Shown piece after piece: positions 7,092 to 16,683 of a stretch of DNA of 64,000 nucleotides. The translations under genes and the position numbers were made by a program. This stretch comes from G963664935 sp963664935 (lineage in GTDB: Bacteria; Pseudomonadota; Gammaproteobacteria; Methylococcales; G963664935). Under the pieces are notes generated by a model, which did no database searches, was not told where the DNA came from, and saw only the letters and a program-made list of their open reading frames with translations. Within the stretch, counting starts at the first letter, position 1, and every line of letters starts with the position of its first letter. Location: contig CAXXSE010000006.1 of assembly GCA_963664935.2 (NCBI GenBank), positions 558,001 through 622,000 on the forward strand, written 5' to 3'.

Positions 7092-9289
7092 GTGCGCAAA
7101 TTAAAAAAACCATGGCGATTTTAAGCCTGCTGTCCCCGCTTGGCGTGAATGCTTTGGGAGTGGGCGATATTAAGCTGCACTCCGCTTTAAACCAAAATTT
7201 ACGGGCGGAAATTCCCTTGGTTAACCCTAAGGTCAAGTCGATTTCGGATATCCGGGTCAGTTTGGCGCCACCCAACGCATTTGCCCGTGCTGGGATCGAA
7301 AGGCCATTCTATCTTTCCTCGCTCCGGTTTAGACCCATTATAAAAACCGACGGCAGTATCGTAGTGAAAGTGACTTCGCTTGACGTGATTCGTGAGCCCT
7401 TCGTGGACTTCTTGCTTGACGTGAGTTGGCCACAAGGACATATTTTACGAGAGTTTACCTTACTTTTGGATCCACCGGTTACCCTCCGAAAGAAAAGCAT
7501 TCCGGTTGTGTCTTCGCCCGTCACAAAAACCCAGAGACCAACAATTGCTTCGGTTCCTATGGAAAATACCGTTGTAGCGTCTCCGGCTGTGACAACAAAC
7601 CCCATTTCCTACTCGTCGGCCCCGGCGCCCGAGCCAATTCCTCCCCAAAAACCGAAGCCGTCGTTTAAGGCCCGTTCGCCCAAGCCGACATCGCTGGCCT
7701 ATGGTTTTGGCGAAAAATATGGACCCGTTGTAAGAAACGAAACACTTTGTAACATTGTAAATTCCGTGGAACGGCAAAATGGAGTCTCCCCGGAACAGTT
7801 ACTGATCGGGATATACCGTGAAAATCCACACGCCTTTTACAGGAACAATATCAATGCTTTAAAGGCGGGTCAAACCCTGACTATCCCAACACGGGACCTC
7901 ATCGTTCAACTTTCCGGTAGACAAGCGCTGACTGAATATAAGCGCCAAAACGATGTATGGTCCGGACGTATCAGCGATGCGCCTCCCAAAAAAGCCAGGC
8001 CAACCAAACTATCGAAAAAATCGGTTGAACCCCCGAATCAATTAAAATTGGTTTCTCCTGCAGGCGAAGAACTTAGCGAAGCCGGTGTTTCCGCTGAAGA
8101 CATTGCTTCCGAAAATGCAAATTCAAAAGCGGACTTAGCCATGGAGATGGCGGTATCCGTGGGCGAGGAAAACCAACAACTTCAAACGCGATTAGCCGCA
8201 TTAGAACAACAATTGCTAAGCATGCAACGAATGCTGGCTTTAAAAGATGAGCAGTTGGCGGCGATGCAAGCGCAAAATTCGCAACAGCCTAAGCCCACGG
8301 CGCTTCAAAAGGAAGCGGTTTCCAGTGTCAGCATCAATTTGCCGAAACAAACGGTGCAGCCCAAAAAGGCGCCAAAAGCTCAACCGGTCAAGAAAACGGT
8401 CAAACCGACACTAAAAAAGCCCAAACCCGCGAAATCCGTAAGTGAAGCAAAGCCGAATGATTTATTATCCGAGTTTTTGTCTGAGCCGTATTATCTCGCC
8501 GCCGCGGGCGCGGCAATCGTATTGCTTGGATTATTCGCTTGGGTGATTATTCGAAAACGAAGTGATGAATCCGAAGACGATACTGAAAGTATACTGACGC
8601 TTCCTGAAGTAGGTCATGATTATGCAAACGAGAAACCTGGAGTATCCGATACTAAGGACCGAAGAATCCAGGAATCGCATGAACCCGTTGAAAGTTCCTT
8701 TTTAAGTGAATTCACCCCTAGTGAATTTGACGCCATCGATTCTGAGAATGACGAGGTCGACGCGATTTCCGAAGCTGATGTTTATTTGGCTTATGGGCGG
8801 TATCAACAGGCGGAAGACCTGATTCAACAGGCTATCAAGGACGAACCGCGCAATGACGAATGTAAACTTAAACTGCTTGAAATTCATTTTGCGAAAGAAA
8901 GCAAGGAGGCGTTTGCGGCCTATGCTTCCGAGTTGAGCAAGGATAGACGGGATGATTCCGCATTTTGGCAAAAAGTTGTTGAAATGGGACGGGATCTTTG
9001 CCCGGATAACCCATTATTCAGCGATATCGAAGAAACTTCGTCTCAGGACGATTCGGCTTCATCTGAAGTTGTCGGGCCGGAAACAGTCACATCGGTTAGT
9101 GCTCCGGAATTTACGCCTGAGCCGGAACTGGATGTTTCGCCGACGGACCAAGACAACAAAAATGCACCCCTTGAATTTGACCCACCAACCGTCGGCGCCA
9201 ATGAAACCGATGACCTTCGGGTAGATGCCTCGCAAGATTCGGATACTGACTGGGAAGACGAGCGTCAGATCGAGCTGCTTAATATCTAA
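7092..9289 (+). pseudogene. fimV: FimV-like peptidoglycan-binding scaffold, main part (broken gene)
   Basis: FimV is an inner-membrane protein with a LysM region that supports type IV pili, polar organisation and twitching. Seen in order: FimV N-terminal domain (LGVGDIKLHSALNQNLRAEI), LysM-like stretch near residues 205-275, coiled coil near 355-385, proline/lysine-rich linker, membrane helix (YLAAAGAAIVLLGLFAWVII) and an acidic cytoplasmic part with TPR-like repeats. The best start is GTG 7092 with GGAGGGGG before it, but the A7 run at 7103-7109 is one A short of joining MRKLKKT to the rest; only ATG 7112 is in frame, giving a poor signal peptide. An in-frame TAA at 9287-9289 cuts off the C-terminal domain. 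Confidence 0.85.
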
Positions 9290-9712
9290 TCAAAGGAAAA
9301 TCAGGATAACGCGGAATCCGCCGAGCCTTCCATGGAAGACGATGGGATTTTAGAATATTCAAGACCGGAGTCTATTCCTGCGAATTTAGTAGAGGATTCG
9401 TCAATGGATCTGAAAGCGGAAAATGAGCTTGGGGCCGGCCAAACCGACGAGGCGCCTGGACTGGATTTTTATTTAGACGATAGTCCCGGTGAAACGATGG
9501 CCCGGGTAGAAGAGAAATCGATGGATGAAGATTTTGATAGTTTGACCGACATGGACGAAATCGAAACCAAACTTGATCTCGCGAAAGCCTATGTCGATAT
9601 GGAAGATGGTGGCGCCGCGCAAGATATTCTTAGGGAGATTTTCGAACAAGGAAACGAGGAGCAGAAAATTGAGGCCCGGGAACTCATGGAAAAACTCCAA
9701 GTTAATGGTTGA
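9290..9712 (+). pseudogene. fimV: FimV C-terminal domain fragment
   Basis: Directly downstream of the TAA at 9287-9289 the same frame stays open to 9712. It ends with the FimV C-terminal signature, with MDEIETKLDLAKAYVDMED followed by GAAQDILREIFEQGNEEQ, a TPR-like module conserved in FimV proteins. A single sense codon in place of TAA would rebuild one protein of about 870 residues. An ATG at 9332 could restart translation, but no good ribosome-binding site is seen there. Either fimV is a pseudogene by point mutation, or the stop is a sequence error. Confidence 0.8.
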
Positions 9713-9972
9713 TGGGATAGTTTTTTTAACCGTTCACGGATAACAGCTAATAGTTCTTCAAAGAATCATGTAATGCCCGCGGGATCCTCGGTATTCTATT
9801 CAATTTTATAGTATCCGTTTACGATTTACGGTTCAAAGCACCGCTCATAAGTTCCTCATTTCTTCTGCTTTTATTAACCAATAACTGGTTGACAAATAAT
9901 GCTTGGAATTTCGCTTCAAATTTATCCATTATGATAGAATCCTAAGAACACATCGAAACCGGGATATATCCA

Positions 9973-10236
9973 ATGAGCAAGAAGCTAACAGAAACGTTGC
10001 AACGCCTTCGGGCTGAAATCGAAAATCTGGATATCGGGGACAGGGACTCGAAGGAAAGGCTAGATAAACTGGTGGCGGACATAGAAATGAAAATCAATAA
10101 GCCCGATGATCGTGATCATCATACCAATTTGGTTGGAGATTTGAGCGGGTCGGTGGTGCATTTCGAAGTTTCGCACCCAAGGGTTACGGGTATCCTCAAT
10201 GATATCATGATGGCGTTAAGCAATATGGGGATCTAG
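9973..10236 (+). CDS. DUF4404 family protein
   Basis: A small (87 aa) helical protein with the DUF4404 pattern: N-terminal coiled coil (LRAEIENLDIGDRDSKERL), then VVHFEVSHPRVTGILNDIM and a short tail. The function of the family is unknown. The stop TAG is part of the CTAG at the left edge of the short inverted-repeat element at 10237-10394, so the element may have landed exactly at the gene end and could have trimmed it by a few residues. Confidence 0.8.
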   Translation: MSKKLTETLQRLRAEIENLDIGDRDSKERLDKLVADIEMKINKPDDRDHHTNLVGDLSGSVVHFEVSHPRVTGILNDIMMALSNMGI

Positions 10237-10394
10237 GAAGCTGTCCGAGAATAGAAAGCCTACTGCGAAAAAATGGATTTTGGCCAGATCCCCCCTATTT
10301 TTGGTTGAATATGCTCGATATTCGCCTAAAATTATGAGTATGTCAGTTTCAAAACCACTTTTTCTCACTACGACATCCGTTCTCGGATAAGCTC
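10237..10394. mobile_element. MITE-like element, family 1, copy 1
   Basis: Ends are inverted: GAAGCTGTCCGAGAATAG on the left and TTCTCGGATAAGCTC on the right. CTAG and CTAA flank the element as probable 4-bp target duplication, fitting the YTAR target of some IS5-family elements. The interior has no gene. The interior shares the stretch AGAAAGCCTACTGCG and the right part with the element at 52597-52828, so both belong to one non-autonomous family. It lies in the promoter space of the following GGDEF gene. Confidence 0.75.
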
Positions 10395-10400
10395 CTAAGG

Positions 10401-11009
10401 ATGCAATATCTCGAATCCAGCGAACAAAGCGTCGAATATCTTCGGCGGGTAATACCGCTCATATCCAAGCATAAAATCAAGGCAAACCCTATCAATTATA
10501 CCATTTGGTATGAGTACATTTCGGGGAATAATGAAAAACTTGCCCGCGAAATTGATCGATTACGTGAAAAAGGGACACTCTTTAGCGATCAACTCTGCGA
10601 GAAACTCTACGATAAATTTATCGTTGGAGACAATCCGGAAGCCCTAAAAAAAATTCAAGCGGAACTACGAAATCTGGTTGTTAATCTGTCGGAATCGACC
10701 ATAAAAACAGACGAAGAGGTGGGCCATTTCGATCAGTCACTGAAACGCTATAGCGATCAATTGGAGGGCAGCGTGGGTGGTGACTCTCTCCAGGGTATCG
10801 CTGACGGCATGCTCTCCGATTCACACTCCATGCGGGCGTCAACTTCTTCATTAAAAGCCCGGCTTGAAGACAGTAAGGCGGAAATAGATAGCTTACGCGA
10901 CGAGTTGGAGGAAGCAAAAAAAGAAGCTCTGAAGGATACTCTTACCGGTCTTGCTAACCGTAAAGCATTTTCAGCGGCCTTCGAAAAAAGCTTGTCAACG
11001 GCTGATTAG
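10401..11009 (+). pseudogene. Diguanylate cyclase, N-terminal part (broken by TAG)
   Basis: The first 202 residues of a GGDEF protein: a helical sensor or dimerisation region (MQYLESSEQSVEYLRRVIPL ...), a coiled coil near 150-175 and the start of the GGDEF domain (DTLTGLANRKAF). An in-frame TAG at 11007-11009 stops it; the same frame continues at once with the rest of the catalytic domain. As written the N-terminal product lacks the active site. The gene begins 6 bases after the MITE-like element. Confidence 0.8.
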
Positions 11010-11447
11010 GCGAAACATGTGCCGTGTCTTTTAATGGTGGATATTGATTTTTTCAAGCGCGTAAACGATACATACGGCCATGTGGTCGGCGATCACGTCA
11101 TACGATTCATAGGGGCCAGCTTAAATAAACAAACCAAAGGAAAAGATACCGCGGCTAGATTTGGTGGTGAGGAATTTGCCGTGCTTCTGCCCGAAACGAC
11201 TATGGATGGAGCGCATTCGGTCGCTGAAAATATCCGAAAGTCTATAGAAAAAGCCAAGCTTGTGAACAAAGCAAACGATCAACCTATCGGCCAGGTAACC
11301 GTATCCATTGGTGTGGCGCGTTATCGGACTAATGAGTCGATTGAGTCTTTTGTCAGCCGTGCGGATGAAGCCTTGTACAAATCGAAACAGGAGGGTAGAA
11401 ACCGAGTTACGCTGGCGGAAATTGAGGATAGAGCGATGTCGTGTTGA
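11010..11447 (+). pseudogene. Diguanylate cyclase, catalytic part
   Basis: This continues the frame of 10401-11009 after TAG. It carries the metal-binding LMVDIDFFKRVNDTYGH region and the active-site motif RFGGEEF, so the ancestral enzyme should have made c-di-GMP from GTP. The end is ordinary for the family (ADEALYKSKQEGRNRV). There is no ribosome-binding site of its own before a usable start, so translation from here is unlikely unless the TAG is read through. TAG is one of three different stop codons that interrupt genes here, which speaks against a recoded stop. Confidence 0.8.
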
Positions 11448-11506
11448 TTTAAATCCGCCATGCGTTAAAAGGGATAGATACTATACTTACTCCTAATGAC
11501 ACATCG

Positions 11507-11613
11507 TCTCGCATAAACCGCGAGAGGCCTTGCCGGACAAATTAAAGATTTGTAAGCTGAAGGCTCAACTAAACCAACGCTTTTAAGAGCATTGGTTTAG
11601 TTGAGCTTTTTTT
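11507..11613 (+). promoter_or_regulatory. Structured RNA leader with terminator, copy A
   Basis: Three hairpins in order. First TCTCGC/GCGAGA (11507-11512, 11520-11525). Then a two-part stem with GCCTT (11527-11531) pairing AAGGC (11560-11564) and inner ACAAAT (11537-11542) pairing ATTTGT (11548-11553). Last a perfect 15-bp terminator stem (11563-11577 with 11592-11606) followed by seven T. The same layout, with different paired bases, occurs at 13711-13820 and 27023-27137. The outer stem and terminator overlap, so alternative folding is possible. I do not recognise a known riboswitch class. Confidence 0.65.
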
Positions 11614-12696
11614 ATGCTTACCGATAACCGAGAATTATTTGTGATTGATATCATTTTAGAAATTACACGGGCTCTAATTCTTCTAGGGCTTATCATTTAT
11701 CTATGGCGAGCGGGACTTAATCATAGAGCCGTGTGGAAGAAAGGAGGGCGATTAATACTGCTTGGCTTTGGTTTGCTCCTGTTTGGCTGCATGCTCGATA
11801 TCACGGACAATTTGCCCGTTCTCAATCGGTTTGTCATCGTTGGCGATACAACCGTCCATGCGTTTTTTGAAAAGATCGTTGGTTTTACGCTTGGATTCAT
11901 TTTTTTAACTTTTGGGTTAATATCGTGGATTCCAATGCTAAGGGAATCGTCAAACCGGATTGACCAACATGAGCAGCCGGGGCGGGATTTGCCGTTCTCT
12001 CGGGAAAAAACACTCGGTTTTGATCGGAAGCTGACGCAGCAGCGAATTGAAATCGAAAAAATGGAAGCCACCAGCCGGATGGCTGTCCGGGTAGCTCATG
12101 AAATCAATAATCCTTTGGCGGGTATTAAAAATGCCTTCTTGCTGGTTAAGGGTGGGGTTTCTGAAGATTATCAACATTTCTCTTACGTTGAGCGGATCGA
12201 GAAAGAAATCGAACGGATAGCCAATATTATTCGGCAGATGTTGGGTCTCTACTATTCGGAGGATAATGGAGCAACGGAATGCGACATTCGTGCGCCCTTG
12301 AACGATGCCATAACATTGCTGGCCTTCAACGCCCGTGAGCGTAATGTGAAAATAATCCAAGCGGATTGTACGCGCCCCTTGATTGTTGCAATTCCGGAAG
12401 GATTATTGCGGCAAGTGTTATTCAATGTCATCTTAAACGCTATTCACGCTTCCCCCAATGGAAGTGAAATTAATATTGTTTTAGAATCCATCGAAGATTG
12501 CTTGATGATTTGTGTGATTGACCAGGGGAATGGCATTCCGGATGACTTAATGGACAAAGTTTTTGAACCGTTTTTTAGCTCTAAACTCGGTCATGGTGGG
12601 GGTGGATTGGGTTTAGGTCTCTACACCTCGCTTAAAATAGTACAATCGTGGAATGGGAGTATCGATGTTAAAACCATTCAAGATCGACCGACGTAG
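11614..12696 (+). CDS. Membrane histidine kinase, C-terminus frameshifted
   Basis: Sensor kinase: three hydrophobic segments in the first 110 residues, then a linker coiled coil, the H-box VAHEINNPLAG, an N-box (NVILNAIHAS), G1 (DQGNGIP) and G2 (GGGGLGLGL). The ATG at 11614 touches the T-run of the preceding terminator and has no ribosome-binding site; GTG at 11641 (IDIILEITRA) is a likely real start. Near 12680-12695 one base is off: another frame continues TDVVRIRLPFSEKS to a stop at 12756, which is the normal end of the ATPase domain. The kinase core is complete, so the protein might still work. Confidence 0.8.
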   Translation: MLTDNRELFVIDIILEITRALILLGLIIYLWRAGLNHRAVWKKGGRLILLGFGLLLFGCMLDITDNLPVLNRFVIVGDTTVHAFFEKIVGFTLGFIFLTFGLISWIPMLRESSNRIDQHEQPGRDLPFSREKTLGFDRKLTQQRIEIEKMEATSRMAVRVAHEINNPLAGIKNAFLLVKGGVSEDYQHFSYVERIEKEIERIANIIRQMLGLYYSEDNGATECDIRAPLNDAITLLAFNARERNVKIIQADCTRPLIVAIPEGLLRQVLFNVILNAIHASPNGSEINIVLESIEDCLMICVIDQGNGIPDDLMDKVFEPFFSSKLGHGGGGLGLGLYTSLKIVQSWNGSIDVKTIQDRPT

Positions 12697-12889
12697 TAAG
12701 AATCCGATTACCTTTTTCTGAGAAGAGTGACGGAAGCGGTCAATTACAAGCTGGGTAGAGTGAGGGGGTTATCCCAATGATAAGCAGATATTATGGCAAA
12801 ATTATTAAGGTCGCGTAGAATTGATAGTTTGATTGAATGGGCGAAAATATTTATGGATGACATTACTAAAGGAGAAAAAGAAGATTAAG

Positions 12890-13639
12890 ATGCACGAATT
12901 AGGGCGTATTTTGATTGCCGACGACGATGAAACTTTTGTCAACGCGACAGCCGATTTATTGCGAACTAAGGGATATTGTTGCGATGCCGTGAACGACGCG
13001 GATGGTGTGCTCGATCGGTTAAATCATGACGACTATGATGTCCTCATATCAGATATCCGGATGCCAGGCAATACGGAGCTGGATCTCATCAAAACCGTGG
13101 CGAAAGAAAATCGTCATTTACCGGTTATTCTTATGACCGGGTACCCTTCGGTACAATCCGCTATAGAGTCGGTTCAATTGCCTGTATTGACCTATATGGT
13201 TAAACCGATGGATTTCGATGAGTTGCTGGATTGGGTTTCGAAAGGCGTGGAACGAAACCGTAGCTTCCAGGACTTCGACCATGTGCGTGAGCGGTCAGCC
13301 AAATGGAATGCTGACTTGGAACAAATGGAACAGCTAATCGATTCAGACCCGGAAAAAGGTATGGAATCGGCCTGGAGCACATTCCTGACCTTGTCGGCGC
13401 AAAATGTCCTCGGGTCCGTGACCGATTTGTACCGTATTATCGAACGTACTCACGGGGCCGGCGAACAACAGACGCCCTGTCATTTGCTGGGATGTCCCAA
13501 GCCCGCCAGGCTGACCGCGGGTCTTCAAGAAGCGGTCACTGTTCTGAAAGGTACAAAGACCTCATTTAAATCCAAAGACCTTGCGAAATTGCGGGTAAAC
13601 CTGGAAAAACTTTTAGCGCCGGACCCGGGGACGGATTAA
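12890..13639 (+). CDS. Response regulator with unknown C-terminal domain
   Basis: An N-terminal receiver domain (ILIADDDETF, phospho-acceptor D in VLISDIRMPG, LMTGYP, VKPMDF) is joined to about 130 residues without a DNA-binding motif or known enzyme signature. The output may be protein contact. I chose ATG 12890 (MHELGRIL), with AAAGGAG 13-19 bases upstream, over a longer frame from 12833. It follows the kinase at 11614, so the two are probably partners. Intact. Confidence 0.8.
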   Translation: MHELGRILIADDDETFVNATADLLRTKGYCCDAVNDADGVLDRLNHDDYDVLISDIRMPGNTELDLIKTVAKENRHLPVILMTGYPSVQSAIESVQLPVLTYMVKPMDFDELLDWVSKGVERNRSFQDFDHVRERSAKWNADLEQMEQLIDSDPEKGMESAWSTFLTLSAQNVLGSVTDLYRIIERTHGAGEQQTPCHLLGCPKPARLTAGLQEAVTVLKGTKTSFKSKDLAKLRVNLEKLLAPDPGTD

Positions 13640-13710
13640 AATTTCTAAAAAGGCGCTATAATTGGCATTATAGCGGTGCTTTGGTTTAATACGCTATACG
13701 CTGGTTTGGA

Positions 13711-13820
13711 TTTAACCTAAAGGGTTAGATCACCTTTTCGGGCAGGATCGAGTCCTGCAAGTTGAAGGCGCTATCGAATGATCTCCATTCAGGGGGTTTT
13801 TCGATAGCGCCTTTTTTTTT
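13711..13820 (+). promoter_or_regulatory. Structured RNA leader with terminator, copy B
   Basis: Same architecture as 11507-11613. A first hairpin pairs TAACC/GGTTA (about 13711-13726). The two-part stem pairs CCTT (13733-13736) with AAGG (13765-13768) and GCAGGA (13742-13747) with TCCTGC (13753-13758). A 12-bp terminator stem pairs GGCGCTATCGAA (13767-13778) with TTCGATAGCGCC (13800-13811), followed by nine T. The conserved single-stranded part before the closing stem is AAGTTG. A receiver-domain gene starts 24 bases downstream. Confidence 0.65.
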
Positions 13821-13843
13821 GGGCTTAACAAGTGGTTTTCGGT

Positions 13844-14373
13844 ATGAGTATTGAACTGTTCTCGGACACGCAAACGGGTGCCTCTATTCAGGATGATTCG
13901 AATCTTCGAGCCCTTGTGGTGGATGATAGCACCGCGATGTCTGATGTTATGGGGACCTGTTGGAACACGTAGGATTTTCTTGCCAACACGCAAAAAATGG
14001 TGTCGAAGCAATTAACCTGTTTTTGAAAGGGGACTTTGATTTGGTGGTTACGGACTTATATATGCCGAAAATGAACGGTTACCAGTTGGTTCAACAGATC
14101 ACCAAAGTGTCGAAAGCCAGAAAAAGTTTAACTCGGGTGCTTGTCACCAGTTCCGATAATAAAAAGACCACTATCGTATCGTTTTTGTCGGCGGCGCGGC
14201 TGTCGGGTAACGCCATAAAATTGGGTTATGTCGTCAAGCCATGGGGTTCGGGCCAATTTCTTCACCAGATACGAAATCTGTTTTCCGAGATTACGGAACT
14301 GTGTTCCCGGATAGACAGGGAAATACGCGAATGTGTCGATGAAACAAACTGTTTTCGAGTAAAAACAGACTGA
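13844..14373 (+). pseudogene. Receiver-domain protein, frameshifted
   Basis: The start at ATG 13844 (MSIELFSDTQTG) leads into a receiver domain (LRALVVDDSTAMSDVMG) that runs into a stop at 13971-13973. From about 13955 another frame continues the same domain: LLEHVGFSCQHAKNGVEAI, then phospho-acceptor region LVVTDLYMPKMNG and the conserved Lys in YVVKPWG, to 14373. One more G in the G4 run at 13951-13954 would join both parts. The protein lacks any output domain, so it would have been a CheY-like or scaffold protein. Confidence 0.8.
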
Positions 14374-14381
14374 TTTTAGGT

Positions 14382-14750
14382 GTGACGGAGCAAGACGACG
14401 GTTTGCGTATCGAAATGGGTAGCGATCACCATACCTCCCTGGAAAGTGACACCATAAGAGACTATTTGGAACAACTGGAGGGAAGTATCTTTTTTTCACC
14501 CGTGGAGCATATAATCTGCGGCGTTATTAGCCAGTTGGATCGGCAATCGCCCGAATCCACGGCAACCCTATTATTACTGATTAAGGGACTTGGGGATAAA
14601 CATGGTAAAAAACTTCAATTTGTTGATTTATGACGCGAATTGCGTGCCGAAATTAAAAAGCAAGGACTCGATGAAGTACTTGGGATTTATGGATCTGATA
14701 CGACTCAAGCGTATTTGCAAAGTCAAGCGTCAGTTTCGGCCTTAGTCTAG
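14382..14750 (+). pseudogene. Unknown small protein interrupted by TGA
   Basis: The frame from GTG 14382 reads 83 residues to TGA 14631-14633, then continues in frame RELRAEIKKQGLDEVLGIYG to TAG 14748-14750. The part after TGA looks coding, so the ancestral protein had about 122 residues. It may be a small helical/STAS-like regulatory protein; I do not recognise the family. It lies between a receiver gene and a PAS-GGDEF-EAL gene, so a role in the same signalling path is likely. There is no sign of a selenocysteine hairpin that I can recognise. Confidence 0.5.
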
Positions 14751-14763
14751 CCGAATCATCGAA

Positions 14764-15615
14764 ATGAAGGAAACAACCACGCAAATACTCGAGAGAATGA
14801 GCGATGCATTTTTTGCTCTCGACGGGGATTCGTGTTTCTCGGAAGTCAACCGGTCAGCGGAAATGTTGCTGGGCTGTAATCGTGATCAACTCGTAGGTCA
14901 ATCGGTTTGGGACATTATTTCCAATGAGGTTGCAATTGAACTCCGGGAAAATCTCAAGAGCGCAATATCGAAGGGCCGGACCGTCCATTTCGAGTGGTTT
15001 TTTTCCACTAGGAGTAGGTGGTACGCTTGCCAGATCTACCCAAAACAAAACAGTTTGTCGGCCTATTTACATGATATAACCGATCACAAAAAAGCCGAAC
15101 AGCAATTAAGTTACCAGGCCAATTATGACGCTTTGACGGGTCTGCCCAATCGCTCGCTCCTTTTGGACCGTCTTGAGCAAACCCTGAGCCGGGCGCCTTG
15201 GCACGACCGTTTTGTCGCCATATTGTTCATCAACCTGGATCGTTTTAAGTTCGTTAATGATACATTGGGCCATAACGTTGGTGATTCCCTGATTACCGCA
15301 GTGGCGAGCCGATTTACCAGCTGCGTCAGGGATGGCGATACCATAGCGCGTGTTGGCGGCGATGAGTTTGTGGTCGTGCTGGCGGATGTCGCCGATACCG
15401 AAGATGTCCGGATAATCACGGAAAGATTCTTGAAAATTCTCGCTCAACCCCTCAGCATTTCGGAACAGGAGTTGTTTGTGACCGCCAGCATGGGGGTTAG
15501 CTTATTTCCAAACGATGGACGGAATGCTCCCGATCTTATAATAAAGCCAGTACCGCGATGCACCGCGCCAAGGAACATGGGGAAAATACCGTCGCGCTAT
15601 ACGCACCAACCATGA
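14764..15615 (+). pseudogene. PAS-GGDEF-EAL protein, part 1 (PAS and GGDEF)
   Basis: An N-terminal PAS domain (SDAFFALDGDSCFSEVN ...) is followed by a GGDEF domain with an intact RVGGDEF active-site motif. True coding ends near 15540: beyond it this frame is nonsense, while another frame continues KASTAMHRAKEHG. The lesion is one lost base near the AT-rich stretch 15536-15546. Together with parts 2 and 3 it was a bifunctional c-di-GMP synthase/phosphodiesterase with a PAS sensor, without membrane segments. Confidence 0.85.
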
Positions 15616-16037
15616 GTATAGAATCAAAAGCCAGGCTTGCGCTCGAACGAGAATTGCGGAAAGCGATATCAGAAAAGGAATTTGTACTTTACTATCAGCC
15701 GATCCTTGAAGTAGCAACCGGTGAAATCGTTGGTTCAGAAGTTTTGATTCGTTGGATACACGACGAACACGGGATGATGGCTCCCGATAGCTTTTTACCC
15801 GTAGCGGAAGAAAGCGGACTTATTTTGGCGATTGGCGAGTGGGTTTTACGCACGGCATGCCGACAGCAAAAGTTATGGAACGAACTTGGGTTTCCGTCCA
15901 TGACCGTCGCCGTCAATTTGTCAAATCGCCAGTTTAAGGATGCACGGCTGATCGAAATTATCCGAACGAGTTTAAATGACGCTGAACTTTCCCCAAACCA
16001 ACTTGAAATAGAATTAACCGAAAACATTATCGTGTAA
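15558..16037 (+). pseudogene. PAS-GGDEF-EAL protein, part 2 (EAL, first half)
   Basis: The end of GGDEF and the first half of the EAL domain. The EAL motif is present as SEVLIRW, and the conserved NLSNRQF and ELTEN segments follow. An in-frame TAA at 16035-16037 stands where families of this type have a Gln codon (IIV-stop-EADTAIDS), so a single C to T change would explain it. The frame continues past the stop to the next lesion near 16118. Confidence 0.8.
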
Positions 16038-16462
16038 GAGGCCGATACGGCGATCGATTCCCTGCACGAACTTAGAACAATGGGGATAAAAGTCTCGATT
16101 GACGATTTTGGTACGGGTATTCATCGCTGGCCTGTTTGAAGCGATTTCCACTGGATTGTATCAAAATCGACCGCTCATTCGTTAACGACATTAGCCAAGA
16201 CAAGAAAGACGCGGCCATCGCCAATGCGATCATTGCCATGTCGCGGCACATGGATCTTAAAACCATTGCCGAAGGTGTGGAAACCCAAGAACAACTTGAA
16301 ATTCTCATCAACCAAGGCTGTGACCGCATTCAAGGCTATTTTCTCGGCCGACCCATACCCGCCGAATCCTACACGGAATTTTTGTCGAAGTGGCGGGAAA
16401 ACCCGCATTTGGTTTTACCGGTTCATCAATGCGTTCGGTCGGCTACCCGAATATCCGTATAG
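16038..16462 (+). pseudogene. PAS-GGDEF-EAL protein, part 3 (EAL, second half)
   Basis: After TAA the frame reads EADTAIDSLHELRTMGIKVS and the metal-binding DDFGTG, then shifts: one T is missing near 16118 where the family has YSSLA. From about 16120 the next frame gives SSLACLKRFPLDCIKIDRSF and the catalytic ETQEQLEI region up to 16462. All key residues of an active phosphodiesterase are still readable across frames, so the inactivation is recent. Confidence 0.8.
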
Positions 16463-16532
16463 CCATTCGTTAACCGATTGCTAAAATTATTAGCGCTGGC
16501 CGCAAAACCTGAAAGACGGACTGAAGCCACGT

Positions 16533-16655
16533 AGTCTATTCCAATCTATAAATGGCCCTGAAACAGAGGGGTCGAGAATCTACCTGAAGAGGCAAATCAG
16601 GCAATACTCTGCTCCTATGCTCAAAGATGGTTTTGAAAAGTTTACGTTTGGCCTC
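16533..16655. mobile_element. Solo end fragment of the integrase-core IS
   Basis: About 123 bp nearly identical to the left end of the complete IS at 60299-61716, including the terminal AGTCTATTCCAATC and the last codons of the transposase (minus strand). It breaks off within the transposase gene at GGCCTCA and continues with unrelated DNA. It has a 2-base insertion against the full copy. It lies in the gap between the broken EAL gene and the CheC-like gene. Confidence 0.8.
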
Positions 16656-16683
16656 ACGTTGGCTTAAAAGCATTTTCAAGGTA

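Noticed and set aside
11507..11613. Known c-di-GMP-I or c-di-GMP-II riboswitch
   Set aside because: The conserved core sequences of these classes as I know them are not visible; the element is smaller and has a different stem order.
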